A DNA stretch of 64,000 bases from Runella sp. SP2 (GTDB lineage: Bacteria > Bacteroidota > Bacteroidia > Cytophagales > Spirosomataceae), in NCBI RefSeq assembly GCF_003711225.1, contig NZ_CP031030.1, positions 2,480,001-2,544,000 of the forward strand, in the 5' to 3' direction. Positions within the stretch are counted from its first letter, which is position 1, and the number at the start of each line of letters is the position of its first letter. Below, piece by piece: positions 32,823 through 42,319 of this stretch. A program made the position numbers and the translations under genes. The notes under the pieces were generated by a model. The model was not told where the DNA came from, searched no databases, and saw only the letters and a program-made list of their open reading frames with translations.

Positions 32823-33695
32823 ATGCAAAAGGCATTAATCCATTTTAAAGGGCTTTACGGCGACAACCCTCATTCTCTTTTACCCAACTTTATCCATTTT
32901 GAAGCCCTCGAAACTCGGAGTAAAATATACGATTGGGAAATTAAAGAACACGTGCACACGGATTTGTATCAGGTGTTTTTGATTAAAAGTGGGGAAGGGT
33001 TGCTAGTCTCCGAACAAAAAGAATGGACGCTCACAGGGCCTTGCATTGCGACCATCCCCGCACACAGCCTTCATGGTTTTGTGTTTCAACCCAATATCAA
33101 CGGGGAAGTACTGACGTTTTCTGATTCTTTTTTGGAAGGATTATTAAAAAATTCGCCCAAAACATTGCTCGAAATCAATCATTTACGGGTGCTTTCTTTT
33201 GATGAAGATTTTGAAACTTTTGAACGATTGATGGGATTTAAAAGCCTCATTGTAAAAGAATTATACGAAGATTTCGCCGAAAAACAGGTGGTTTTACAGT
33301 CCTTATTTCAACTTTTTTTTACGCACTTATATCGTTTCACTCTTCGACTTTCTACTTCCTCTACAACCTCTGATAATCGAACATTACGCTATTTTCAGCT
33401 TTTTCAAAAAAGCATTCGGAAGTCGTTGCAAGAATCAAAACCCATTCATGAATATGCCAAAGAGTTAAATATCACAGCGGTTCATTTGAACCGAATTTGT
33501 CAGGCGATTGTCCAAAAATCGGCTTTACAGATTGTGCATGAACATCTGATTAATGAAGCAAAAAAATACCTCCTCAATACGAATTACTCAATTTCGGAGG
33601 TTTCTTATTTTCTAAATTTCAAAGACCCCGCCTATTTTACACGGCTTTTTAAAAAAGTAACGGGGGTTTCGCCTAGTGAATTTAGGAAGAACTAG
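32823..33695 (+). CDS. AraC-family regulator, PobR-like
   Basis: A 290-residue regulator: N-terminal cupin (about 20-150, with EIKEHVHTDLYQVFLIKSGEG) and C-terminal AraC helix-turn-helix (190-290, ending SYFLNFKDPAYFTRLFKKVTG and SPSEFRKN). Full-length similarity and the gene neighbourhood fit AraC-type PobR, the activator of pobA responding to 4-hydroxybenzoate. The start at 32823 (ATG, MQKALIHF) is preferred over a TTG at 32817. Confidence 0.85.
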   Translation: MQKALIHFKGLYGDNPHSLLPNFIHFEALETRSKIYDWEIKEHVHTDLYQVFLIKSGEGLLVSEQKEWTLTGPCIATIPAHSLHGFVFQPNINGEVLTFSDSFLEGLLKNSPKTLLEINHLRVLSFDEDFETFERLMGFKSLIVKELYEDFAEKQVVLQSLFQLFFTHLYRFTLRLSTSSTTSDNRTLRYFQLFQKSIRKSLQESKPIHEYAKELNITAVHLNRICQAIVQKSALQIVHEHLINEAKKYLLNTNYSISEVSYFLNFKDPAYFTRLFKKVTGVSPSEFRKN

Positions 33696-33762
33696 CGTGC
33701 TTTATTTTTTGAGCCATATAAGACATATAAGGGCATGTTAGAACTCCACAACAGATGCCGAG

Positions 33763-35061
33763 TTAACTGATTCGTTTTGACGAAATATAGATGGTAATTA
33801 TTCCCGCGATGATGGTGGGAATGGAAAAAATCAAGAAATTGACCGTCATTGAAAGTCCCATTCCGATGAGGACACCGCCCAATAATGGCCCAATGATACC
33901 GCCCAAGCGCCCCGAGCCAATGGCCCAACCTACGCCAGTTGTCCGAAATTCGGTGGGGTACATCCGCGCTGCTACGGCATAAAGCCCCACAAAACCACCC
34001 TGGATACCAAAGCCAATCAATCCAAAAATAACCAATAACCACGAAGAACCTTTGAACCACCCAAAGGCGGCCATCAGGACACCCGTCAAAATCAGAAAAG
34101 TGCCAATCGTGCGTTTTAGGCCATATTTGCTTGAAAAATAGCCCTGTATAACTATTCCTACAAAGGCACCAAGATTAAATACCGTGCCCGCATAAATCGC
34201 CAATTCCATCGAAAGCCCAGCGTTGGTAGCGAGTTTTGGAATCCAGTTAGTCAAAAAATAAAGGGTAGCAAAGGCCATAAAAAGCGCCCCCCACAGTTGG
34301 AACGTAGGAATTTTAAATTCTTCCGTCAACATCGACTTGAACGACACCGCTGCTTGTTCAGCAGGTTTTGTTGGAAGTTGAGACAGGCTCGTTACGCCCA
34401 TTTTACCCAAAATCTCGTTGGCTTTACCAAGGGCATTGGCTGGTTGTGCTTTAAAGTAAAAATCAAGCGACTCTGACAACAGAAAGTGAATCAATGGGAC
34501 GGCAAGGGTTGTGAAAAAACCTGCCACTTGAAACATCGTACCCCAACCCAACTGAGGAATCACTTTCGCAGCCACCAAGCCCGATAACACCGCCCCGATG
34601 GGATAGCCTGAAATCACAAAACTTACCCAAAAGTCTTTGGTTTTGTTCGGTGTATATTCCGCCGTCAGCGTAGCGGTACTTGCCAACATCGCCCCAATCC
34701 CTATCCCACTAATGAGTCGAATAACTACCAAGAACTCAATGGATTGGGCAAATGATGTACTAAAAATGCTAATCCCCATCAGTACCGCACTTAACAAAAT
34801 CATGTTTTTACGGCCAATTACATCTGCTTTAGGGGCCAAAAACATCGCCCCAAGGGTCATCCCGACTAGCCCTGAACTAAAGACAATGCCGAGGGCTTCG
34901 GGTGTAATGCCCCATGCTTTTACAATGGCAGGGGCAGTGTACGAAATCACCATTACGTCCATGCCGTCGAGCATGTTCATCAACAAACAAATAAACACGG
35001 TCGCGTACTGCAACCGTGTCATTTTGTGGGTATCAATGTGTTCTTTTATATCAAAAGTCAT
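33763..35061 (-). CDS. pcaK: MFS transporter, aromatic acid:H+ symporter family (PcaK-like)
   Basis: A 432-residue twelve-helix transporter. AAHS features are LLMNMLDGMDVMVISYTAPAI in helix 1, the loop GMTLGAMFLAPKADVIGRKNMI, and GIGIGAMLASTATLTAEYTPNK. Such carriers bring in 4-hydroxybenzoate or protocatechuate by proton symport. The place next to pobR/pca genes supports this, although other aromatic acids are possible. The ATG at 35061 is chosen; an upstream one at 35193 adds a basic leader with no family support. Confidence 0.85.
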   Translation of the reverse strand: MTFDIKEHIDTHKMTRLQYATVFICLLMNMLDGMDVMVISYTAPAIVKAWGITPEALGIVFSSGLVGMTLGAMFLAPKADVIGRKNMILLSAVLMGISIFSTSFAQSIEFLVVIRLISGIGIGAMLASTATLTAEYTPNKTKDFWVSFVISGYPIGAVLSGLVAAKVIPQLGWGTMFQVAGFFTTLAVPLIHFLLSESLDFYFKAQPANALGKANEILGKMGVTSLSQLPTKPAEQAAVSFKSMLTEEFKIPTFQLWGALFMAFATLYFLTNWIPKLATNAGLSMELAIYAGTVFNLGAFVGIVIQGYFSSKYGLKRTIGTFLILTGVLMAAFGWFKGSSWLLVIFGLIGFGIQGGFVGLYAVAARMYPTEFRTTGVGWAIGSGRLGGIIGPLLGGVLIGMGLSMTVNFLIFSIPTIIAGIITIYISSKRIS

Positions 35062-35199
35062 GCGAGATTGGTAGGCTAAGGGCTTAAATAGATGTATTCC
35101 GCGAAAAAATTGAACATAACTTCGCAAAAATAGAGGTTTTTTCAAAGACCCATCACGCAAAATCAATTTCCTTTTGTGCAATATCAATCGCATTTGGGA

Positions 35200-36534
35200 T
35201 TATTGCCCAATCAACTGCCTTACCTCTGATACTGACAAAATATAGGCCAATTGAGCCGCATATACATCGGCTTCCGCTTTGGCAATGAGCGCTTTGGTTG
35301 TCAGCAAATCCGTTTTGAGGTTCATCCCTACCGATTGCTTGTCTTCTTGAAGTTTCAATTCTTCACGACGGTAATTCAACGCTTTCTCGGCCACCCCAAT
35401 CAACGATTTACTTTGAATCGTCTTTCGGTATGCTTTTTCCAAGTCGTACGTCAATTGCTGCTGGGTATTTAGAATGTTTTCTTGGGCTTGTTTTAATTGA
35501 AACGAACGTTGTTTTGCTACCTGTTTATTAGTATATAAATCCTGCAAATTCCATTTCAGGTTCAGCCCAACAAAGGGGTTGTTCATGGGGCTAATCGGAT
35601 TCCCACTTTGGAAAACATACCCAGCCACCAAACCTACGTCGGGACGGTCGCTTAGTTTAGCCGCTTTGATGCCCAATTCAGCTTTGCTTTTGGTCAACTG
35701 AGCCATTTGAAGGTCAGGATTTGACGAAATATCCCCCGTCAACGCCCCCAAGGATGGCAATTCAGGTAACACTGGCACTTGGCTTTCAACTTCAAAATTG
35801 TCATCATTGATACCCGTAAACTTGGCCAAATCTGATTTATAATTCTGAATTTGGTACGTAAGTTTAAGAATGTTTTGCTCTTCGTCGGCAATGCTTGCCA
35901 GCAATCCCGCACGGTTCACCCCAATGGTTTTTCCAGCTTCGAGGGCGTTAGTGACGTCTTCCAATTTTGCTTTAGCCAACTCCAATTTTGTTTGTGCCTC
36001 CGTCAATTGTTTTTGGTTGATAAGTATTCCAAAATACAACTGTTCGATGCCATGTTTGATTTGGAGCGTTATTTTCTGTTTTTCTTTTTCGGTCAAATTC
36101 ACCTCCAACTTACTAGCTTCTACTCCTGTTTTGATTTTGGCTTGTTGCGAAAGGGGCTGGTAAGCCGTGACCCCTGCGTTGTACATGTTGTTTTTACCAA
36201 CAGTAAACGTTTTATCGACATTTGGCAAAGGCACTTGGTTAGTAGCACTCAACGGAATCACCCCGATGGTTCCTGCGGGAATGGTGATTTCGGCCAAATT
36301 AAAATTATACTGGTACGAACCATTGACGCTGACCACGGGCAAACGCTTGATTTCGTCTTCTTTGATTTTGGCTTGTCGTTCTTCGATTTGAAGTTGTTTG
36401 ATGGCCAAAATATGGTTGTTTTTAAGTGCAATGTCTGTAAGCTGACCCAACGAATAAGTCGTCGATTGGGCTAGGGCTGTTCCCCAAAAAAATACAAAAA
36501 GCACTACGGGGATGGTTTTATTGAACGTTTTCAT
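35200..36534 (-). CDS. TolC-family outer membrane efflux protein
   Basis: A 444-residue protein with signal peptide (IPVVLFVFFWGTALAQ) and the two OEP repeats forming a periplasmic coiled-coil tunnel, for example ALKNNHILAIKQLQIEERQAKIKEDE and AEKALNYRREELKLQEDKQS. It is the outer-membrane channel of the RND pump encoded directly upstream (12-18 bases). An in-frame ATG two codons earlier (36540) is also possible. Confidence 0.93.
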   Translation of the reverse strand: MKTFNKTIPVVLFVFFWGTALAQSTTYSLGQLTDIALKNNHILAIKQLQIEERQAKIKEDEIKRLPVVSVNGSYQYNFNLAEITIPAGTIGVIPLSATNQVPLPNVDKTFTVGKNNMYNAGVTAYQPLSQQAKIKTGVEASKLEVNLTEKEKQKITLQIKHGIEQLYFGILINQKQLTEAQTKLELAKAKLEDVTNALEAGKTIGVNRAGLLASIADEEQNILKLTYQIQNYKSDLAKFTGINDDNFEVESQVPVLPELPSLGALTGDISSNPDLQMAQLTKSKAELGIKAAKLSDRPDVGLVAGYVFQSGNPISPMNNPFVGLNLKWNLQDLYTNKQVAKQRSFQLKQAQENILNTQQQLTYDLEKAYRKTIQSKSLIGVAEKALNYRREELKLQEDKQSVGMNLKTDLLTTKALIAKAEADVYAAQLAYILSVSEVRQLIGQ

Positions 36535-36552
36535 GCGCATTTCATTTCGATG

Positions 36553-39500
36553 TTAATTCTTCTCTTTGATCCAACCAATGTACAAAATAGGGACTGTCAG
36601 GAGCGCCATAATCATGCTCCAAACCACGCCAAAGGCCAATACACTTGCCAACGGCGCCCACATTGGAGATTTGGAAATAATCATGGGCAACACCCCAATC
36701 GCTGCCGCCATGGCGGTTAGGAAAATAGGGCGCAAACGTCGCTTGCCACTTTCGATGGCCGCCGTTCGGATGTCCATGCCATGTTTGCGAAGTTCATTGG
36801 TATAATCCACCAAAATAATGGCGTTTCGTACCACAATTCCCGAAAGGGCAATCAACCCGACAAAGGCCGTAAAGCTGAAGTTGTTCCCAGTTACGTAAAG
36901 GCCCAAAATCGCTCCAAACAAGCTCAATGGAATCGTCAACATTACAATCGTGGTTTCCTTGAGGTTTTTAAATTGGAACAACAAAATGAAAAATATAGCC
37001 ACCAAACTTACTGCCAGCGCCGTCACCATTTGACTCAAGGTTTCTACTTTGTTGCCTTGCTCGCCCCCGTACTCAAGATGATAGCCATTAGGTAACGCTA
37101 TTTTTGCGATTTCGGGCTGTACTTGTTTCAGCAATTCGGCGGGCAATACATTTTCTACTACTTCCGACTGAATTGTAAGGGTACGTACGCCATTTCGGTG
37201 CATAATTTTGCCCGTTTGCCACTGTGGGACAATGTCGGCGATTTGACGAAGCGGCACGTTTACGCCCGTAATCGGCGATTTTAAATAGACTTTTTGGAGG
37301 TCGTCGGTGTTTTGCCGTTTGATGTCATCCAATCGAAACACAATGCTTACGGCGTTATTGCCTTCGTACATCGTCGAAATGGCCGCCCCACTAAAACCCG
37401 TATAAACCGTTTGGGAAACGCTGGTGGTGGTAAACCCTAGCCGACTTGCTTCGGGCTTGAGGTTAATACCAATTCCGTAATAATCTTCCGCAAAATCTTT
37501 TCGTACGTACTTACTTCCGTTGGCTTGTTTGAGAATGGCCTCGACCTGCCCCCCAATTTCCTTCAATCGACTCATGTCATCCCCCACGATTCGCACCTCC
37601 ACGGGCGCTTTCAACGGTGAGCCTTGCTGCATCAATTTAACGAAAGTCGTTCCTTCGGGAATCGTTGTATCAACTTTTTGGCGCAACTCTTCCGTCAATT
37701 CTTCCGCCGTTTTATCGGTGGTTGTGTTGACTAAAATTTGGGCATAATTGGTCGTCGGAAACTCAGGAGAGAAATTATAGTAAAACCGTGGCGCCGCTGT
37801 ACCCGTGAACGTAGCGTAGGAGGTAACACGCTTATCGTTTTTAATCAGTGCTTCGGCATTCAAAATCGCTTGATTGGTTTTATCTAGTTTAGTGCCCGTC
37901 GGCATCCAAAGTTCAATGACAAATTGATTCCGTTCCGCGGCAGGGAAAAACAATTGGCGAATCCCTTTGGCAAACAAAACTCCCGCCAGCACAATTGAAA
38001 AGAAACTCACCGCAATCGTTGTTTTGGGGAATTTTACGCACACATCCAACAAGCGATTGTAGCCATCCTGCATGTAATCCAACAACGATTTGCGTTTGGC
38101 AGGCGCATGTTCTTCGTGCTGGTGCAAGCCTTTTTTGATAAAGACATAACACAACAAAGGCGTCAGTAACATAGCTACCACAAACGACGAAAGTAAGGCG
38201 ATGGCAACCGTAATGGGCAAAGCAAAGATGAACTCACCGATGCTTCCATTGAGTAAAATCATGGGCATAAAGGAGGCGATAATTGTCACGGTAGCCACCA
38301 AAACAGGCACTACTAAATCGTTAGCACTTCGCCACGCTGCGGTCCAGCGGTCGATGCCCTCGTCAAGCAATTCAACGTAGTTATCGGCAATAACAATCGC
38401 ATCATCAACCACCATTCCAAGCACCAAAATCAACGCTGCAAGCGATACTTGATGAAGATCAATGCCAAGGGCGTGCATGAGCGCAAACGTCACCGCGACA
38501 GTCACAGGAATAGCCGTAGCAGCCACCGCTGCAATGCGAAATGGCAGCAATAAAATCACCACGATAATCACCGAAATAATAGCCAAGAAAAACTCTTTGA
38601 TGAAGTGCGAGATGTTTTCCTGCACCAAATGCGGCTGGTTAACAATGGTCGTTACGGTAACATTTGAAGGGATAACTTGCTTGGCAAGTTCGATTTTTTG
38701 GTCAATGGCTTCGCCAAACTTCACGATGTTGTTTCCCTCTTGCATCTGAACGGTCAACAAGATCGCTTGTTTGCCATTGACGGTAATGAGGCTTTGCGGT
38801 TCGGCATAGTCGCGTTTAAGCGTTGCCACATCCCCCAATTTTACTACCGAACCCGATTGCGACGTTCCCACAATTTGATTGGCGAGGTCGTTTTCAGTGG
38901 TAAAATATCCGTTGGTATATAAAGGTGTTTTGCTGTTGTCCGTTTTGATGTCACCCGTTGGGTTAATGGCATTTTGCGATTGTAGTACCTTCACCACTTG
39001 CTGCAAACTCACGCCGTACTGCGACATTTTTTCCGAGCTTGACGATACCACAATTTCTTCTTTCTGTTCGCCAATGCGCTTTACTTTTGAAGTAGCAGGA
39101 ATCGCGCGGAGATAATCTTCCAGTTTCTGAGCGTATTCTTTTAATTCCGTTGGGCTTGCGGTTGGACTTTCCAAGGCAATCACCATGGCTTCGGTATCGC
39201 CAAAGTCGGAGTTGACCAACGGGCCTCGAACACCTTCGGGAAGGTCGAGCTGCTTGGCAACCAATAACTGATTGCGCAATTTGCTCCAAAAAATATCTGG
39301 TTGTTTTACCCTTTCTGTCAATTCCACGTTGATAACAACCACACCGTCTTTGGTGGTAGAGTACGTTTTGGCCTTGTTAACTTCTTCGTATTGAAACAAA
39401 TACTGTTCGAGTTTCTTGGTCACTTGGTCTTCTACTTGGGCAGAATTGGCCCCTGGGAAATAGGCAACGACCAAACCCGAACGAATGGTGATTTTTGGGT

Positions 39501-39609
39501 CTTCGCGGCGGGGCATATTCAACAATGACTGTATCCCGACGGCAAACAACATCAGCAAAACCGACAATGTTATTTGCTTGTATTTCAATGATGCTTGAGT
39601 GATATTCAT
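36553..39609 (-). CDS. RND-family efflux pump permease
   Basis: A 1018-residue AcrB/MexB-superfamily transporter. It has the N-terminal helix, two large periplasmic loops, and helix 4 with the proton-relay Asp pair (GMVVDDAIVIADNYVELLDEG, near 400). Helices at the end include LIALSGIVVRNAIILVDYTNEL. The short first segment (MPRREDPKI) and the loop pattern place it in the group of Bacteroidota drug/solvent exporters rather than CzcA-type metal pumps. It is the central gene of the adaptor-permease-channel operon. Confidence 0.94.
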   Translation of the reverse strand: MNITQASLKYKQITLSVLLMLFAVGIQSLLNMPRREDPKITIRSGLVVAYFPGANSAQVEDQVTKKLEQYLFQYEEVNKAKTYSTTKDGVVVINVELTERVKQPDIFWSKLRNQLLVAKQLDLPEGVRGPLVNSDFGDTEAMVIALESPTASPTELKEYAQKLEDYLRAIPATSKVKRIGEQKEEIVVSSSSEKMSQYGVSLQQVVKVLQSQNAINPTGDIKTDNSKTPLYTNGYFTTENDLANQIVGTSQSGSVVKLGDVATLKRDYAEPQSLITVNGKQAILLTVQMQEGNNIVKFGEAIDQKIELAKQVIPSNVTVTTIVNQPHLVQENISHFIKEFFLAIISVIIVVILLLPFRIAAVAATAIPVTVAVTFALMHALGIDLHQVSLAALILVLGMVVDDAIVIADNYVELLDEGIDRWTAAWRSANDLVVPVLVATVTIIASFMPMILLNGSIGEFIFALPITVAIALLSSFVVAMLLTPLLCYVFIKKGLHQHEEHAPAKRKSLLDYMQDGYNRLLDVCVKFPKTTIAVSFFSIVLAGVLFAKGIRQLFFPAAERNQFVIELWMPTGTKLDKTNQAILNAEALIKNDKRVTSYATFTGTAAPRFYYNFSPEFPTTNYAQILVNTTTDKTAEELTEELRQKVDTTIPEGTTFVKLMQQGSPLKAPVEVRIVGDDMSRLKEIGGQVEAILKQANGSKYVRKDFAEDYYGIGINLKPEASRLGFTTTSVSQTVYTGFSGAAISTMYEGNNAVSIVFRLDDIKRQNTDDLQKVYLKSPITGVNVPLRQIADIVPQWQTGKIMHRNGVRTLTIQSEVVENVLPAELLKQVQPEIAKIALPNGYHLEYGGEQGNKVETLSQMVTALAVSLVAIFFILLFQFKNLKETTIVMLTIPLSLFGAILGLYVTGNNFSFTAFVGLIALSGIVVRNAIILVDYTNELRKHGMDIRTAAIESGKRRLRPIFLTAMAAAIGVLPMIISKSPMWAPLASVLAFGVVWSMIMALLTVPILYIGWIKEKN

Positions 39610-39615
39610 GGCTGT

Positions 39616-40656
39616 CTATTGGTTAATTGAAACCACTGTTCCGTCCGTAATTTTTGCTTGTCCTGCTACCACCACACGCTCTCCTGCTTGTACCCCTTTG
39701 GTGATTTCAATTTTATTTTCTATCATTTTACCAATGCCTACCTCGCGCTTAAACGCCTTGTTTTGAGCTTTATCCACGACATAGACGTACGTCTGGTTGT
39801 TCAAATCATGGATGATACATTCGGCGGGAAGCAATATGGCTTGCGATATAGCATCGACCTTGATTTTTGCCTCGGCAATCATCCCTGGTCGGATTTGAGA
39901 GGCGGGATTGGCCACTTCAATCTTGATGGTAAAAGCGCGGGTTGTGGCATCCGCAGCCGAACCCACCTCAATGACGCGTCCTACAAAGGTTTTTTCTAAC
40001 GCCGAAACGGTAATTTCGGCGCGTTGACCAATTTTGATGTAATGAAGTTCACCCTCAGGGATATACGCTAACACCTTTACTTTACTAATGTCCGATACGA
40101 CAAAGGCTGGAATACCGACACCCACAATTTCGCCCGTCTCGGTAAGTTTTTTCAACATCACTCCCCCAATCGGCGAATATAGCTTGGTATCACTTTCGTT
40201 TTTGGCGTGAAGTTGCTGCTGAAGTTTGGCTTGTTGCAAAGAGAAATTCACCTTTGAAAAATCACTGTCTGTGACACTTCCTTTGTCGTGTAAGGATTTC
40301 AGACGCGAAAATTCGTCCGAAACGGCATTGACCTGAACATCCGACAATTCTTTGGCGATGTGGTAGTTGGTAGGCTCCAAACTTGCTACCAACTGACCTT
40401 TTCTGACCATTTGGCCTTCTTTGGCCGAAATAAAATTTACTTTACCCGCCACCAAAAAGGCTAGCTTCACGGTGGTATTTCCTTCGATATTACCACTGAC
40501 CGACACATCGTTTTTCACGGTCGTGGTCTGCACTTCTTCTATGCTAACTGGAATGGCGGCTTCGGCCGTTTTCTCGGCCGTTTTTTCAGGTTTTGAGTTA
40601 CAACCTACCAGCAATGCAACCAAGGCTGGTGCGGCAAAAATGACTGTCTTTTTCAT
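39616..40656 (-). CDS. RND efflux periplasmic adaptor (membrane fusion) lipoprotein
   Basis: A 346-residue protein with lipobox VALLVGC (13-19). The lipoyl/barrel-sandwich part (KLAFLVAGKVNFISAKEGQMVRKGQLVASL), a helical hairpin (about 95-150), a beta-barrel (KVLAYIPEGELHYIKIGQRAEI) and a C-terminal MP domain are present. It links the RND permease to the TolC-type channel. First gene of the operon. Confidence 0.94.
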   Translation of the reverse strand: MKKTVIFAAPALVALLVGCNSKPEKTAEKTAEAAIPVSIEEVQTTTVKNDVSVSGNIEGNTTVKLAFLVAGKVNFISAKEGQMVRKGQLVASLEPTNYHIAKELSDVQVNAVSDEFSRLKSLHDKGSVTDSDFSKVNFSLQQAKLQQQLHAKNESDTKLYSPIGGVMLKKLTETGEIVGVGIPAFVVSDISKVKVLAYIPEGELHYIKIGQRAEITVSALEKTFVGRVIEVGSAADATTRAFTIKIEVANPASQIRPGMIAEAKIKVDAISQAILLPAECIIHDLNNQTYVYVVDKAQNKAFKREVGIGKMIENKIEITKGVQAGERVVVAGQAKITDGTVVSINQ

Positions 40657-40722
40657 GGGGATTGCGTACCTTTTGTTTTGATGCTACAAAGGTCGCGGGT
40701 ATTTTTCCCCCAATTTTTAAGA

Positions 40723-40760
40723 TAGATTAAAAAATGAACTGATTTTCATTTTTTAATCTA
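40723..40760. repeat. Perfect 15-bp inverted repeat between crp-like gene and RND operon
   Basis: TAGATTAAAAAATGA (40723-40737) and its exact inverse (40746-40760), 8-base loop. It may be the terminator of the Crp/Fnr gene or an operator for the RND operon that starts 67 bases further on; no T-run follows on the minus strand. Confidence 0.65.
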
Positions 40761-40770
40761 CCACCCCATT

Positions 40771-41334
40771 TTAAGCAATTTGTCCACGAATTACGCTGAG
40801 GGTTTGTTGGGTAATGCCCAAATACGACGCCACGTGCCCAAGCGGCGCCCGAAGAAGAATGTTGGGATACTCGGCAATCATGCGCTCGTAGCGTTCTTTG
40901 GCCGTGTGAAATTTCAAAAAGTAATTGGTATCGGCTAGTTTTTTGATCACGCCGTACAAAATGAGTTTTTCTAAATGACTCACCTCAGGTAGCTTGTTAC
41001 TCAGCTCCGTAAAGTCACGAAAATTGAATGAAGTAACCGTGGTTGGCTCTAAGGCATCGCAACCGTAGGGAGAGTGTTGTTGGTAAAAAATGCTCTCGAC
41101 CGACATCAATACGGAATCTTCGGCAAAAAAACCGTGGGTGATTTCTTTGCCATCTTTTTCGTAAAACATCCGCAAAAGTCCTGATTCGATGAAATAGACG
41201 CGTTGGGGAGAATCACCTTCGGCAAATAACACCTGGCCTTTGGGGTAGGTCTTGGTTTTGGAATGATTTTGTACCCAATCGACGAGCGAATCTGAGTAAA
41301 TACCGTGCTGTTTGAGATACGACAATATGTCCAT
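40771..41334 (-). CDS. Crp/Fnr-family transcriptional regulator
   Basis: A 187-residue protein with an N-terminal cyclic-nucleotide-binding-like beta-roll (KGQVLFAEGDSPQRVYFIESGLLRMFYEKDGKE, key parts, 30-75) and a C-terminal helix-turn-helix with LGHVASYLGITQQTLSVIRGQI. It lacks the Cys ligands of Fnr. The ATG at 41334 is chosen over a preceding TTG. It lies directly upstream of the RND efflux operon and may control it. Confidence 0.9.
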   Translation of the reverse strand: MDILSYLKQHGIYSDSLVDWVQNHSKTKTYPKGQVLFAEGDSPQRVYFIESGLLRMFYEKDGKEITHGFFAEDSVLMSVESIFYQQHSPYGCDALEPTTVTSFNFRDFTELSNKLPEVSHLEKLILYGVIKKLADTNYFLKFHTAKERYERMIAEYPNILLRAPLGHVASYLGITQQTLSVIRGQIA

Positions 41335-41383
41335 CAAGAATGCCTGCTTGTAGTTGGGGAGTAAAGTAACAAAAAACAGTACA

Positions 41384-42307
41384 TTAATTCATCATCCGAT
41401 ACTCGCTCGGTTTCATCCCCGTTTGCGATTTAAAGAAACGAGCAAAATCACTTATCTCGTTTTTCCCAATTTTGTAGGCGATTTCGGTAACGGTAAGGTT
41501 GGTTTGTTTCAACAATAATTTTGCTTCCAGCAACAGCATTTCATTCAGTAATTCATGGGCCGATTTTCCTAAAGTTGTTTTTACACATTTATTCAAATGA
41601 TTGGGCGATATGGCCATCAATTCTGCATACTCGGTAGTTTTTTGCTTCTCATAAATGTATTGTGACAAGTACTTTTTATACTGTTCAGTAATCAAAAAAG
41701 CAGAATTTGAAATATTTGGTTTAGATGAACCGATAAATATTTTTAATTCAGTGAAGACCGTCATCAAGTACATTCTTAAAATATCGAATCTACAATTTTC
41801 CCCCGCATTGTATTCTTGAATGAGCCTTTCGAGTAAAGGAATAATACGCATTTTGGCTTGTTCATCAATCTTAACAATTGGATTGGCGTGAAACTCCAAA
41901 AATGTAAATTCATTGATAAGATCTTTTGTTTTATAGTCAACATTCAACAATTCCATATCAAAATGGCAGTAATATCCTTCGCTACCAAAGCATATTTCTT
42001 GGTGCGTTGTAATCTGATAAGCAGGGAGAAAAAAAAACGTGTTTTCTCCGAAATCGTAGCTATCTAAGCCTTTACTTCTGATACTTCGCCCTTTGGTTAA
42101 AAAAAAGAAACTATAAACCGAGATTCGACGAGGCACAATATCGGATTGAGTTGGAAAGTTCACTATTTTCATGTAGTCCTCGATGCGATTGATATGAAAA
42201 TTAGAGTGAACTTTCGTAGTGAAAGCAACATGCGTTTTCAATTCTCTATGCAAATTAGACATAAGCTGATTTGCATCAATTATTGGAACAGAACTGCTTT
42301 CTTTCAT
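41384..42307 (-). CDS. AraC-family transcriptional regulator
   Basis: A 307-residue regulator with N-terminal cupin-like domain (about 40-180) and a C-terminal AraC DNA-binding domain (205-305; AELMAISPNHLNKCVKTTLGK, then VTEIAYKIGKNEISDFARFFKSQTGMKPSEYR in part). It is the last gene of the long minus-strand glycoside cluster, 12 bases after the GMC oxidoreductase gene, so it likely regulates that cluster. Confidence 0.9.
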   Translation of the reverse strand: MKESSSVPIIDANQLMSNLHRELKTHVAFTTKVHSNFHINRIEDYMKIVNFPTQSDIVPRRISVYSFFFLTKGRSIRSKGLDSYDFGENTFFFLPAYQITTHQEICFGSEGYYCHFDMELLNVDYKTKDLINEFTFLEFHANPIVKIDEQAKMRIIPLLERLIQEYNAGENCRFDILRMYLMTVFTELKIFIGSSKPNISNSAFLITEQYKKYLSQYIYEKQKTTEYAELMAISPNHLNKCVKTTLGKSAHELLNEMLLLEAKLLLKQTNLTVTEIAYKIGKNEISDFARFFKSQTGMKPSEYRMMN

Positions 42308-42319
42308 GGTTGTATTATA

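Noticed and set aside
37913-38152. Cys-rich 79-residue minus-strand frame inside the RND permease gene
   Set aside because: Same strand, other frame of a fully conserved RND gene; no independent evidence.
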